A DNA stretch of 64,000 nucleotides, taken from NCBI GenBank assembly GCA_902826795.1, contig CADEGD010000001.1, positions 62,001 to 126,000 of the forward strand, given 5' to 3'. The stretch's first letter is position 1. Every line of letters begins with the position of its first letter. This document shows positions 26,696 through 35,382 of the stretch, in pieces. The notes under the pieces are model-generated. The model was not told the DNA's origin. It worked only from the letters and a program-made list of their open reading frames with translations, and searched no databases. A program made the translations under genes and the position numbers. Origin of the DNA: an uncultured Acidobacteriota bacterium (GTDB taxonomy: Bacteria > Acidobacteriota > Blastocatellia > Pyrinomonadales > Pyrinomonadaceae).

Positions 26696-27199
26696 TCAGG
26701 CGTTAAGCAGGCCGACGATGCGGGAAGGTTCGACGATCAATACCTTTTCCGAACCTTTTGATACTTCAAAATCAGCAAGCGGATCGGAAGTGCTTGCAGC
26801 CCTGATGTCGCAAGCACCGATCTGAAGCAGCTCGCCAACGCGGTCGACATTGAACGCGACCGGCATTTCGACGGCGTCTCCAAAAGGCCTTAACACCACA
26901 GCCTTACGTTTGTCGCTTTCCGGGTTTCTGGACGTGACTCCGGTATCGACGATCGCGAGGATGTCGCCGCGATGCGGAGCGATGCCGTGGAGTGAATGGG
27001 GAGAATCAGGCAGCGGCGTCGGTGTAAGATGGCCGGTCACTTCCGCCACAGATCGCGCAGAAACAGCGTAGTGCCGGTCGTCCAGATAGAAAGATACGAA
27101 TTTGTGCGAAACCTCTGCGGCTTCGTCTAGCGATGCCGATGGGTCGAAATGCGCGTCGCCGCTAGTTGCATCGGCCGGGGTCGGGTTGTCAAATGCCAT
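26696..27199 (-). CDS. CheW-like adaptor
   Basis: A 167-residue CheW-domain protein that would link the transducers to the CheA kinase. After a 30-residue disordered acidic start, the two five-strand barrels are recognisable from FVSFYLDDRHYAVSARSVAEV (31-51), LHGIAPHRGDILAIVDT (68-84) and a final VLIVEPSRIVGLL. Several usual CheW positions are changed (the GxxNLRG loop reads GIAPHRG), so affinity may differ. Second gene of the operon after the TPR-receiver gene. Confidence 0.88.
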   Translation of the reverse strand: MAFDNPTPADATSGDAHFDPSASLDEAAEVSHKFVSFYLDDRHYAVSARSVAEVTGHLTPTPLPDSPHSLHGIAPHRGDILAIVDTGVTSRNPESDKRKAVVLRPFGDAVEMPVAFNVDRVGELLQIGACDIRAASTSDPLADFEVSKGSEKVLIVEPSRIVGLLNA

Positions 27200-27233
27200 A
27201 GGGATGAGGTGCGTAGGAACAGGCGGGATTCGA

Positions 27234-29759
27234 TCAGTGAGCTACGGAGCCGCTGAGGTAGGTTTCGACGGCCTTCATAAGTGTTTCAGGCCCAAACGGT
27301 TTTGTAATGTAACCCGTTGAACCGGCCATGCGGCCGCGAACCTTATCGAAGAAACCGTCTTTGCCGGAGATCATGATCACCGGAACATCTTTGATCGAGT
27401 CTTTGGCGCGGATCGCTTTACAGACTTGATAACCATCCATTCTCGGCATTGTGATGTCGAGAAGCACCAGATCCGGATCTACATTCTCAAGCTGCTCAAG
27501 AGCCTCTACGCCGTCGGCGGCGGCATATACTTCGTGGCCGCACTTCTGAAGTTTCCCGGCGATCAGCTTGCGCACGGTCGCGCTGTCATCGACGACAAGG
27601 ATCTTCTTCTCCCTGGGCATCGACTGAGCTGCTTCTTCCTGGCGCTTGATCTCTTCAAGCCTGATAAGAAGGGAATTGATCTGGCTGGCGAGAACTACGT
27701 TGTTCGGATTCAGGTGCGACGCATCTTGAAGATACTTAAGTCCCGAATCGAAATCGCGAAGATTGAGGAATGCGACTCCGCAGTTCGTCAGTTCCTTTTC
27801 ACTCAACGGACGCCCGGCGGCGTTCGCTTCCATTCCCTTAACCGCGGATCGCAGAAGGGACTTGTCGGCGTGTGTATTTGCCAACAGCATCTCGAGGTCT
27901 GACAGGGTCAAAGTCGCGAGGCAGTTGCCGCAAGTAAATGCTTGAGCCGGATTCTGTTCACTGCAGAACGGACATGCCGCCAAGGCTGCGGGAGTATCGC
28001 TCTTGACTAGCGTAGTCTCGAAACCGGTCTTTTGGATCACGTCGGCGATCGAGAATTCGACCGGCATCGGGATCGATTCATGATCGATCACCTCTGCAAC
28101 CGGAACCTCGATCACCTCCGCACCGAAGACGGGCTCAATAGCCGAAACTTGCTGATGCGGCACGAACTCGACCGGCTCGGCGATCCTGGAATCGAACGGG
28201 CTGATCACGGTCAGCGGAGCGCCGAACATCGTCTGCTCGTGAGATACGGTTTCGCTGGTTGCCGAAAATTCTCCTGTCGGGGCTGGTACCGCTGCAAACT
28301 CTTCTTCAAGAGCCGCAGGTGACGGAACGGGTGCGTAGTCTGCCGTTTCGTAGAGGGCGTCGTCCTGTCCGCTATCCTGAGTCCTGGAATCGGCGGAAAA
28401 ATCGAAAGAATCGACCGCCTCAACCTCCGAGGCTTGCACAGCTTCGTTGTCAGGTGCCATCTCGCCGCCGGGGAATGCGAACGAGAACGCAACGGTGTTC
28501 ATGTTCCACTCGGAAGCAGGTTCTTCAATCTTGTCGGTCTCCGCGTCGTTTTGGAAGCCGGCTTCCGCCTCTAGAGAATGCTCTTCGCTAGACTTATCTT
28601 CACTCAACGCATCGGCTTCGAATTCCGACGAAGTATCGAATTGAGCTTCGGGCTGAGCTTCGGTTTCGATCTCGAGAGCTTCTTCTTCGACATCCGCCGA
28701 AACGTTTATGTCCGGTTCGGCTTCGGCCTCACCGGACTCGGATTCTGCGATCCGTTCATCTTGAGGAGCAAACGGCGAGGGTTGGCCGGTCTCGCGTTCG
28801 TGTAAGGCGAAAGCGGCGACGGGGAATTCGAGGTCTTGGGTCGGGCTTTTGTCATGGACCGCGGCCGAGCCATTCTCATATTCAAGCATCGACGCAATGT
28901 TTTCGTTCTGGTCGGCCGGCTCCTGCTCTGGTTCCGCTGCTTGAACCGACGGAGCGACGAGAGACATGATCGAGCGAAGCGACTCGATTCCCGAAGCGGC
29001 GACGGCGTTCGCCGGATTGATCTGAAGAACGCGTTCGAAAGCGGCGATCTTTTCATCGAATCCGTCGGCGAGATGGGCACGCAGAGTCCATCCCTCTTCC
29101 GAGCTTGGATTGACCGCGATGAAGGCATCGAGAAGGTCGTTTGCGTCTCCCTTTCGTCCGGAAACGGCAGCCATTCTGGCTTCCGCTAACAGTGCTTGAT
29201 TTATCTGGTTTTGAGCGGCAACGAACTCGACCTTCGCATCCTCGTTCCAGGGATCGATCTCGATCACCTTCTCGAGGTAATTCATTTTTCCTTCTGGCGT
29301 ATCCGCGAGCTTTGCAAGCCACAGCCACGCGTCGGCGTTGCGTTGGTCGTTCTCAAGAGCCTGATTGAAACAGTTTGCGGCTAGATCGGCCTGCCCGCCT
29401 TCTGCCGCGTCGATACCGCGTTGAACGAAAGTTTTTGCTAGAAGCGATTTTGTAGCGCCCATCCACTCGAGGGCTCTGCCGTTGTGCGGATTGATCTCGA
29501 GAACATTGTTTAGGAAGACCATCAGTTCTTCCGGATATTCGCTGATCGACGCTAACCAAAGCCACGCCGATTCCGAAGATGGGTCTAACTCGGCGGCACG
29601 CAGAAGGGCGGTGCGTGCCCGGCCGCGGTCGCCTGCCTGAGCCGCCTGTACGCCTTCTCGAAGTGCTTCATTTGCCTGCCGGTCGTAGTTCTCGACCGCA
29701 GCGTCGACAACCGCTCCATCGATCGCGGTTGTCGAGTTCAGATCTGTATCTAGTCTCAT
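27234..29759 (-). CDS. TPR/zinc-ribbon/receiver protein of the chemosensory operon
   Basis: An 841-residue cytoplasmic protein. I start at ATG 29759 (MRLDTDLNS) since the upstream extension is Cys/Pro-rich and unlike coding sequence. Residues 20-290 carry tetratricopeptide-like repeats (WLWLASISEYPEELMVFLNN, WLWLAKLADTPEGKMNYLEK), residues 300-590 are acidic and disordered, residues 596-613 are a CPFC-x10-CGNC zinc ribbon, then another TPR unit and a receiver domain with acceptor Asp near 768 in LDITMPRMDGYQ. It is first in the operon, which suggests it is the output regulator phosphorylated by CheA. This domain order differs from the PilG/PilH type; no effector domain is visible. Confidence 0.88.
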   Translation of the reverse strand: MRLDTDLNSTTAIDGAVVDAAVENYDRQANEALREGVQAAQAGDRGRARTALLRAAELDPSSESAWLWLASISEYPEELMVFLNNVLEINPHNGRALEWMGATKSLLAKTFVQRGIDAAEGGQADLAANCFNQALENDQRNADAWLWLAKLADTPEGKMNYLEKVIEIDPWNEDAKVEFVAAQNQINQALLAEARMAAVSGRKGDANDLLDAFIAVNPSSEEGWTLRAHLADGFDEKIAAFERVLQINPANAVAASGIESLRSIMSLVAPSVQAAEPEQEPADQNENIASMLEYENGSAAVHDKSPTQDLEFPVAAFALHERETGQPSPFAPQDERIAESESGEAEAEPDINVSADVEEEALEIETEAQPEAQFDTSSEFEADALSEDKSSEEHSLEAEAGFQNDAETDKIEEPASEWNMNTVAFSFAFPGGEMAPDNEAVQASEVEAVDSFDFSADSRTQDSGQDDALYETADYAPVPSPAALEEEFAAVPAPTGEFSATSETVSHEQTMFGAPLTVISPFDSRIAEPVEFVPHQQVSAIEPVFGAEVIEVPVAEVIDHESIPMPVEFSIADVIQKTGFETTLVKSDTPAALAACPFCSEQNPAQAFTCGNCLATLTLSDLEMLLANTHADKSLLRSAVKGMEANAAGRPLSEKELTNCGVAFLNLRDFDSGLKYLQDASHLNPNNVVLASQINSLLIRLEEIKRQEEAAQSMPREKKILVVDDSATVRKLIAGKLQKCGHEVYAAADGVEALEQLENVDPDLVLLDITMPRMDGYQVCKAIRAKDSIKDVPVIMISGKDGFFDKVRGRMAGSTGYITKPFGPETLMKAVETYLSGSVAH

Positions 29760-30027
29760 AAAGGTAGGTGGTCGCGCAAGAATTTGGTTTGTGCGGGAAC
29801 AACGGGAGACAGGGCAGGTGCAGTTTGCCCACTTTGGCAAGAGACGCAACGCAATATCGGTGCCACTTGGTCAGGAAGCCGCAATGACTGCGAAATTGTG
29901 TGTAATCAATAACTTACAGTCTGTGCATAAAGCCAGTGGATTTGCGGTCTTAGGTGAGCGAAGTGACAAAAAACGGCACGATCTGAGAAATCGCGATAAC
30001 AAAAAGTGTACACTCGCATTGAAGTAA
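29760..30027. promoter_or_regulatory. Divergent promoter region
   Basis: These 268 bases lie between the chemosensory operon and the flavoprotein gene, so both promoters should be here. I see a ten-base palindrome AGTGTACACT at 30005-30014, 13 bases before the rightward start codon, which could be an operator. No confident -35/-10 pair was found. Confidence 0.35.
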
Positions 30028-30960
30028 ATGAACGAAAAGTTCGGTCAATTTGACGTGATCATTGTCGGCGCCGGACCCGCAGGAATTGCTGCGGCGTTAT
30101 GGTGTGACGATCTTAAACTGACCTCATGCCTCGTCGAAAGATCATCGGAAATCGGTGGTCAGCTTCACTGGATCCACAATCCGATCTCGAACTATCCGGG
30201 AACGCAGTTCGCCGGCGGATCAGACGCTGCTCACCGTTTCAAGAAGTCACTGGCTGGCCGGAGCGTGACCGTGAAAACCGACGCTCACGTTTTGAAGGTC
30301 GATGTGAATTCACGGTCGGTTTTCATCGAAGGAGAGCAGCCGATCAGCGGCAAAGCAATTGTACTCGCAACCGGAGTACGCAGACGGCAGCTTGGCGTCG
30401 CCGGTGAAGCCGAATTTCACAACAAAGGAGTCCTCGAATCTGGTTCGCGGGATCGACGGGACGCTTCCGGAAAGCGAGTCGCCGTGATCGGCGGTGGCGA
30501 TGCAGCACTTGAGAATGCTTTGATCCTAGCCGAGCACGCGGAGAAGGTCCACGTAATCCATCGACGCGAGCGGTTTTCTGCCCGCAAAGAGTTCATCAAG
30601 TCGGTGAAAGCCAGCGATAGGATCGAGGCTGTTTTAAATGCTCGCGTCAAAGAGTTTGGCGGAAGCGAGGGTCTGGAATTCATCGACATCGAACTCGTTA
30701 AGGGAGGTTCGCAGCGTATCGCGATCGAAAACGCCGTGGTACGAATTGGCGTGCTGCCCAACTCGGAGTTACTTGCAGGAACTGTAGATCTCGATGACGC
30801 GGGTTACGTTATCGTGGATCGCATCGGCCAAACCTCCGCCACCGATATCTACGCGGTCGGCGACGTTGCATTTCCCGAGTCTCCGACTATCGCGACGTCG
30901 GTTGGCACCGCGGCGACCGCGATTAAACACATCGCCTCTAAAATTCGACTCTCCGAATAA
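30028..30960 (+). CDS. Thioredoxin-reductase-like flavoprotein lacking the CxxC pair
   Basis: A 310-residue two-domain FAD/NAD(P)H oxidoreductase. The FAD site is IIVGAGPAGIAAA at 10-22 with GGQLHWIHNPISNYPG after it, the NAD(P)H site is VAVIGGGDAALENAL near 152-166 with HRRERFSA (NADPH-type Arg), and the last FAD motif is DIYAVGDVA. At the place where thioredoxin reductase has CATCDG this protein has ESGSRDRRDASG, so it cannot reduce a disulfide in the usual way. It therefore fits the ferredoxin/flavodoxin-NADP reductase branch of the family, or a reductase for an unknown partner. No candidate partner lies beside it. Confidence 0.85.
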   Translation: MNEKFGQFDVIIVGAGPAGIAAALWCDDLKLTSCLVERSSEIGGQLHWIHNPISNYPGTQFAGGSDAAHRFKKSLAGRSVTVKTDAHVLKVDVNSRSVFIEGEQPISGKAIVLATGVRRRQLGVAGEAEFHNKGVLESGSRDRRDASGKRVAVIGGGDAALENALILAEHAEKVHVIHRRERFSARKEFIKSVKASDRIEAVLNARVKEFGGSEGLEFIDIELVKGGSQRIAIENAVVRIGVLPNSELLAGTVDLDDAGYVIVDRIGQTSATDIYAVGDVAFPESPTIATSVGTAATAIKHIASKIRLSE

Positions 30961-31120
30961 GGTTCGGCCCCTCGGACACTTCGCACCAGTAATCTGAAAA
31001 TTCTCCGAATTTGACGAGCAGTTCGTCACTGACTTCGAACGGCTTGTCCCCCGAGCTATCTGTCCAGTTCTTCTAATTAACTTTGTATCAACAATTTAGC
31101 CTTACGCACCTCCGCAGGAA

Positions 31121-31132
31121 TGGCACGTGCCA
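31121..31132. promoter_or_regulatory. Palindromic site upstream of the first receptor
   Basis: TGGCACGTGCCA is a perfect 12-base palindrome 55 bases before the receptor start at 31187, in an otherwise featureless 226-base gap. It is a candidate operator; it also has the E-box-like CACGTG core. No matching site was seen before the second receptor. Confidence 0.4.
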
Positions 31133-31186
31133 CCTCTCTTGTGAATCTTGGATTCGCTTGCACTTAAAGAAATCACAGGAGGCATT

Positions 31187-34100
31187 ATGAGTTTTTCTAA
31201 ACTTTCAGAATGGGCGAAAGGCATCTGTGCGTCAGTTGCGGTACTCGTTCTGATCGCTACAAGCATTTCGGCGCAATCGGGAACTTCCTCGGTCAACGGA
31301 ACAGTCGTTGACGCGCAGGGACAAGTCGTTGCCGGTGCGACGATCAAATTGACGAGCACAGGTCAGGGAAATACGCGTACCACGACGACCGATGGAAGCG
31401 GCTCGTTCGGATTTACTTCCGTACCGCCTGGCACCTACTCGATCGAGGTCGAGGCATCGGGTTTCAAGCGTTCGCTTGTCCGCGACGTTCAGGCGCTCGT
31501 CGACAAGACCACGTCGATCCCAGTCGCACTCGAGATCGGCGATGTGACCGCGAACGTCGAAGTTTCGGCGGGCGGTATTGAAAACATCGTGAACACACAG
31601 GACGCGAGTCTCGGAAACAACTTCGTTTCCAAACAGATCTCGCAACTTCCGCTTGAAGGACGCAACGTCGTCGGGCTCTTGAGTCTGCAGCCCGGCGTAA
31701 CGCCCGACGGCGCCGTGACCGGCGGCCGCCAAGATCAGGCGAATATCACCCTTGACGGCATCGACGTTAACGACCAGCAAACCGGACTTGCCATCAAGGG
31801 CAACGCGACGGACCCGGACCGGGCCTTTACCGCCGTGCTGCGCGTAACTCCCGATTCGATCGAAGAGTTCCGCGTAACCACACTTAACCCGGACGCGACA
31901 AAGGGTCGCTCGTCAGGAGCGCAAGTGTCTTTGATAACGAAGAGCGGTTCTAACCAGTTCCGCGGAAATCTTTTCGAATATCATCGCAATACGCTGACGA
32001 CAGCGAACGACTGGTTCAACAACGCAGCCGGGCGCTACGTCGCGGGCGACGTCCCCGTGCTTGCCGGTGCCGCAAATGTTGGAGACGAGCGAGCGCCGCG
32101 TCCGAAGTTGATCAGAAATCTTTTCGGTGGCAGCCTCGGCGGCCCGATCGTTAAAGACAAGCTTTTCTTCTTTTACAACTACGAGGGAATGCGCGAGGCG
32201 AAAGACCTTCCAGCGACTCAGGTTGTGCCGCTCGCGAGCATCGGAGCGGGAAACATAAGGTTCTTCGATACGTCCGACACGCTGCGGACGCTCGACATCG
32301 CGACGATTAATTCACTGACGGAGAGCGGCATTCCGGTCGTGAACGTCAATCCGGTCGCGTTGCAGATCCTTGCAGACGCAGCTCGGCGTTATCCCGCAAA
32401 TATCGGCGGCGGTGACGGCATAAATACCGGCGGCTACCGTTTCAACGCATCCGTCCCGGTAGAGCTGAACACCCACACGGCTCGATTCGACTACAACCCT
32501 TTCTCAAGCGGAAAACATCAATTCTCGGTTCGCGGAAATTTTCAGCAGGATACGATCGGCATTCCGGCATTTCTACCGGACACCCCGGCGGACTCGACCT
32601 GGAGCCATCCCCTCGGCCTGGCCGCGAGCCACACTTGGCTGATCAACAACAACATGACGAACCGGTTCAGCTATGGGCTGACGCGGCTTGCGTACAGCCA
32701 GAGCGGCGACGCAAACGAGAACGCGATCACGTTCCGCAACATCTACACGCCGAAGAACTTCGGTTACGCCTTCAGCCGCGTGAATCCGACGCATAACTTT
32801 GCAAACGATTTCACGTGGGCAAAAGGCAACCACACGATGCTCTTCGGGACGAACATTCGCATCATCCGTAACAAGCGGTCAAACTTGGGTTTTGCATTCG
32901 ATGCCGGCACGACAAACTTCGGCTACTACACGAACTCAGGCGACGATCTGCTGATCCCGATCAATCAATACCTGCAGGGTGCTTACGGCACCAATGTCGA
33001 TGACGCCTGGATCAACTCGGCTCAATCGTCGTTGGTTGCCGTGCTCGGACGCCTTAACCAATACACGGCAAACTTTAGTTTCGACGTAGACGGTAACCCG
33101 CAGTCCGGCGTTCCGGCGGTGCGCGAATGGGCGACCGAAGAGTATGACTTTTACGCTCAAGATAGTTGGAAGATCAGGCCCAGCTTAACGCTCAACTTCG
33201 GACTCCGTTACGGACTCAGCCGGCCGGTTTACGAGACGCAAGGCTTCCAAGCGGCGCCGAATATTGGTCTGGACGAATACTTCCGTCGCCGACAGGATGC
33301 TGCCTTTAACGGCCAGAATTACGACGAAGCTTTGATCATCGATCTCGCCGGGCCGAAGAACGGCAAGCCTGGTTTCTACGAATGGGATCGCGACAATTGG
33401 CAGCCGAGGATCTCGGCCGCGTGGTCGCCGAACTTCAAAGAAGGGCTGCTGGCGAAGATCTTCGGTACCGAACGCGCCTCGGTTTTCAGAGGCGGCTTTG
33501 CGATCACCAACGACTATTTCGGTCAGCAGCTTGCGGTATCTTTCGACGCCAACAACACGCTCGGGTTCGTGTCGAACTACACGACGCCGCCGAACACGTA
33601 CAACATCCTGGACTGCGCCGATACTACGATCTGCAATCCGGCGCCGCTTCTGACCGGCCTCGGGCAGAACATACGTAACCTGCCCGGCGTGACGGTTCCT
33701 GGCCCTTTGGTCTTCCCGCTGCAGAAACCGCAGGATTTGAGCCTGCAGATCGAGGCATCGATCGACCGCGGAGTGAAATCGCCCACGCACTATTCGTGGA
33801 ACTTCACCTACGGCCGGACGCTGCCTTTCAAGATGTTCGTCGAAGCTTCATACATCGGCCGTGCCGCCCGCGATCTGCTGGCGACGCGCGATGTGATGAT
33901 GCCGAACAACCTTCGCGATCCCGCCACGGGACAGACATGGTATGAAGCCGCGACGGCGCTTGAGATAATTCGCCGTCAAAGGTTCGACCCCGAGACGGGA
34001 GCCGATCCGGACCCGACAGGCATACCGAACAATCCTTACTTCGACAATCTGTGGGGTAACGGAGTTTTAGCCGCACGGCTCGCTGCCGTAGGCTGCGCCG

Positions 34101-35059
34101 AGCCGGGATTGACCAGTACGCAGGCCGTGTACCAGGCCAGCGTATTCTGTCAGGGAAGTAACGACTGGACGACGATGCAGCTGATCCTCGATCAAGTCTC
34201 CGGACGGCAACTGTTCTACCAGAGCCAGTACGGAGCCCTCGATTCGTTCGGCACTATCGCCCGTTCAAACTATCACGCCGGTGCCGTTTCCGTTCGTCAA
34301 AGATTGGGAACGCTTTCGTGGGATTTCAACTACACGTATGCCAAGTCTTTGGACGATACATCCGGCTTGCAGAATGCCGCTGCGTTCGGCGGAGCGTTCA
34401 TTCTGAATCCGCTGCGTCAATCGGACAACTACGCCCCGTCGGATTTCGACATGCGGCATATCGTGAATGTAAACGCCGTATGGCAGCTTCCGGTTGGACG
34501 CGGTCGAAGCCTATTGAGTGACGCTCCGTCTTGGGTGAATGCGATCGTCGGCGGATGGCAGCTTTCGGGCGTCTTCCGATATAACTCGGGCGAGCCCATG
34601 GGAACTGTCGGCCGTTACTTCGACAACGCAGGTTGGGTAACCAACTGGCAAACCAAGAGCGGCGTCGTGCAAACACGCGACATCGAAACCGGTGTGTTCT
34701 TCAACGGCGACGGCGGCCTGCCGTCGATGTTCGCGAACCCGCAGGAGGCATTCAACAGCTTCCGCAGCCCATTCCCCGGCGAAACAGGCGACCGGAATCG
34801 ACTCAGATTTCCATCGTTTGTCGTTGTCGACATGGGCTTGCAAAAGCAGTTTGCAATGCCTTGGAGCGAGACCCACAAACTCGGCTTCAAGTGGGAAGTG
34901 TTCAACGTAACGAACACGCCGATCTTCACCGGCCCGATAAGCGAGACTCGTCTTGGATACCGGCCCGAAACGCGAACGGTTCCCACGGGCTTCGGCGAAT
35001 TCACCGCGACCAAGAGCAACGCCCGCGTGATGCAGTTTGCCCTGCGTTACGACTTTTAG
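31187..35059 (+). CDS. Oar-like TonB-dependent receptor (first of tandem pair)
   Basis: A 1,290-residue outer-membrane receptor. ATG 31187 has AGGAGG five bases upstream, which rejects the earlier ATG at 31148. A signal peptide ends near residue 32 (SISAQ), then a carboxypeptidase-regulatory-like beta-sandwich (NGTVVDAQGQVVAGATIKLT, VPPGTYSIEVEASGFKR), a plug domain (LPLEGRNVVGLLSLQPG, NITLDGIDVNDQ, GRSSGAQVSLITKSGSNQFRG), and a large barrel of about 1,000 residues ending in FALRYDF. Acidobacterial and bacteroidetal proteins of this type import oligosaccharides or peptides with TonB energy; the ligand is unknown because no partner lipoprotein or hydrolase gene is adjacent. Confidence 0.93.
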   Translation: MSFSKLSEWAKGICASVAVLVLIATSISAQSGTSSVNGTVVDAQGQVVAGATIKLTSTGQGNTRTTTTDGSGSFGFTSVPPGTYSIEVEASGFKRSLVRDVQALVDKTTSIPVALEIGDVTANVEVSAGGIENIVNTQDASLGNNFVSKQISQLPLEGRNVVGLLSLQPGVTPDGAVTGGRQDQANITLDGIDVNDQQTGLAIKGNATDPDRAFTAVLRVTPDSIEEFRVTTLNPDATKGRSSGAQVSLITKSGSNQFRGNLFEYHRNTLTTANDWFNNAAGRYVAGDVPVLAGAANVGDERAPRPKLIRNLFGGSLGGPIVKDKLFFFYNYEGMREAKDLPATQVVPLASIGAGNIRFFDTSDTLRTLDIATINSLTESGIPVVNVNPVALQILADAARRYPANIGGGDGINTGGYRFNASVPVELNTHTARFDYNPFSSGKHQFSVRGNFQQDTIGIPAFLPDTPADSTWSHPLGLAASHTWLINNNMTNRFSYGLTRLAYSQSGDANENAITFRNIYTPKNFGYAFSRVNPTHNFANDFTWAKGNHTMLFGTNIRIIRNKRSNLGFAFDAGTTNFGYYTNSGDDLLIPINQYLQGAYGTNVDDAWINSAQSSLVAVLGRLNQYTANFSFDVDGNPQSGVPAVREWATEEYDFYAQDSWKIRPSLTLNFGLRYGLSRPVYETQGFQAAPNIGLDEYFRRRQDAAFNGQNYDEALIIDLAGPKNGKPGFYEWDRDNWQPRISAAWSPNFKEGLLAKIFGTERASVFRGGFAITNDYFGQQLAVSFDANNTLGFVSNYTTPPNTYNILDCADTTICNPAPLLTGLGQNIRNLPGVTVPGPLVFPLQKPQDLSLQIEASIDRGVKSPTHYSWNFTYGRTLPFKMFVEASYIGRAARDLLATRDVMMPNNLRDPATGQTWYEAATALEIIRRQRFDPETGADPDPTGIPNNPYFDNLWGNGVLAARLAAVGCAEPGLTSTQAVYQASVFCQGSNDWTTMQLILDQVSGRQLFYQSQYGALDSFGTIARSNYHAGAVSVRQRLGTLSWDFNYTYAKSLDDTSGLQNAAAFGGAFILNPLRQSDNYAPSDFDMRHIVNVNAVWQLPVGRGRSLLSDAPSWVNAIVGGWQLSGVFRYNSGEPMGTVGRYFDNAGWVTNWQTKSGVVQTRDIETGVFFNGDGGLPSMFANPQEAFNSFRSPFPGETGDRNRLRFPSFVVVDMGLQKQFAMPWSETHKLGFKWEVFNVTNTPIFTGPISETRLGYRPETRTVPTGFGEFTATKSNARVMQFALRYDF

Positions 35060-35085
35060 TCGATTCCCCCCAAGCACTAGCCTAC

Positions 35086-35112
35086 GGCTGTCCACCCGGA
35101 CGGCCTTTTTTA
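35086..35112 (+). terminator. Terminator between the tandem receptors
   Basis: GGCTGTCC and GGACGGCC form an eight-base-pair stem (one G-U) with a four-base loop, followed by TTTTTTATT. It shows that the two receptor genes are separate transcription units. Confidence 0.85.
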
Positions 35113-35382
35113 TTGCTCATCGTACTTTTGTACAGAAAACCCGAAATTATGAATTTTGTACAGAAATTTGCGGACTGCGAGACTGTAACCGTCGGCCCGA
35201 AAAGTAGTATCTAACTGACCGCAAAGGACTTATGTTCAATGACCGATTCTGGAACACTTCGTGCCTCTAAGCGCCCACGGTTCAATTCTTTAAACAACGC
35301 GTGATCGCAGCGGATGACTCCCGCTCACCCTACAAGCGATTAAGACGACGCTATTTTTGTGAATCTAAATCTAGGAGGAGCT
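35113..35382 (+). promoter_or_regulatory. Upstream region of second receptor with direct repeats
   Basis: This gap must hold the promoter of the second receptor. Two exact copies of TTTTGTACAGAAA (35126-35138 and 35154-35166) lie 28 bases apart on the same strand, each with a TGTACA core, and may be a regulator site. A stretch TTGTGAATCT near 35356 also occurs at 31139 before the first receptor, so the leaders share some ancestry. No clear -35/-10 pair was assigned. Confidence 0.4.
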
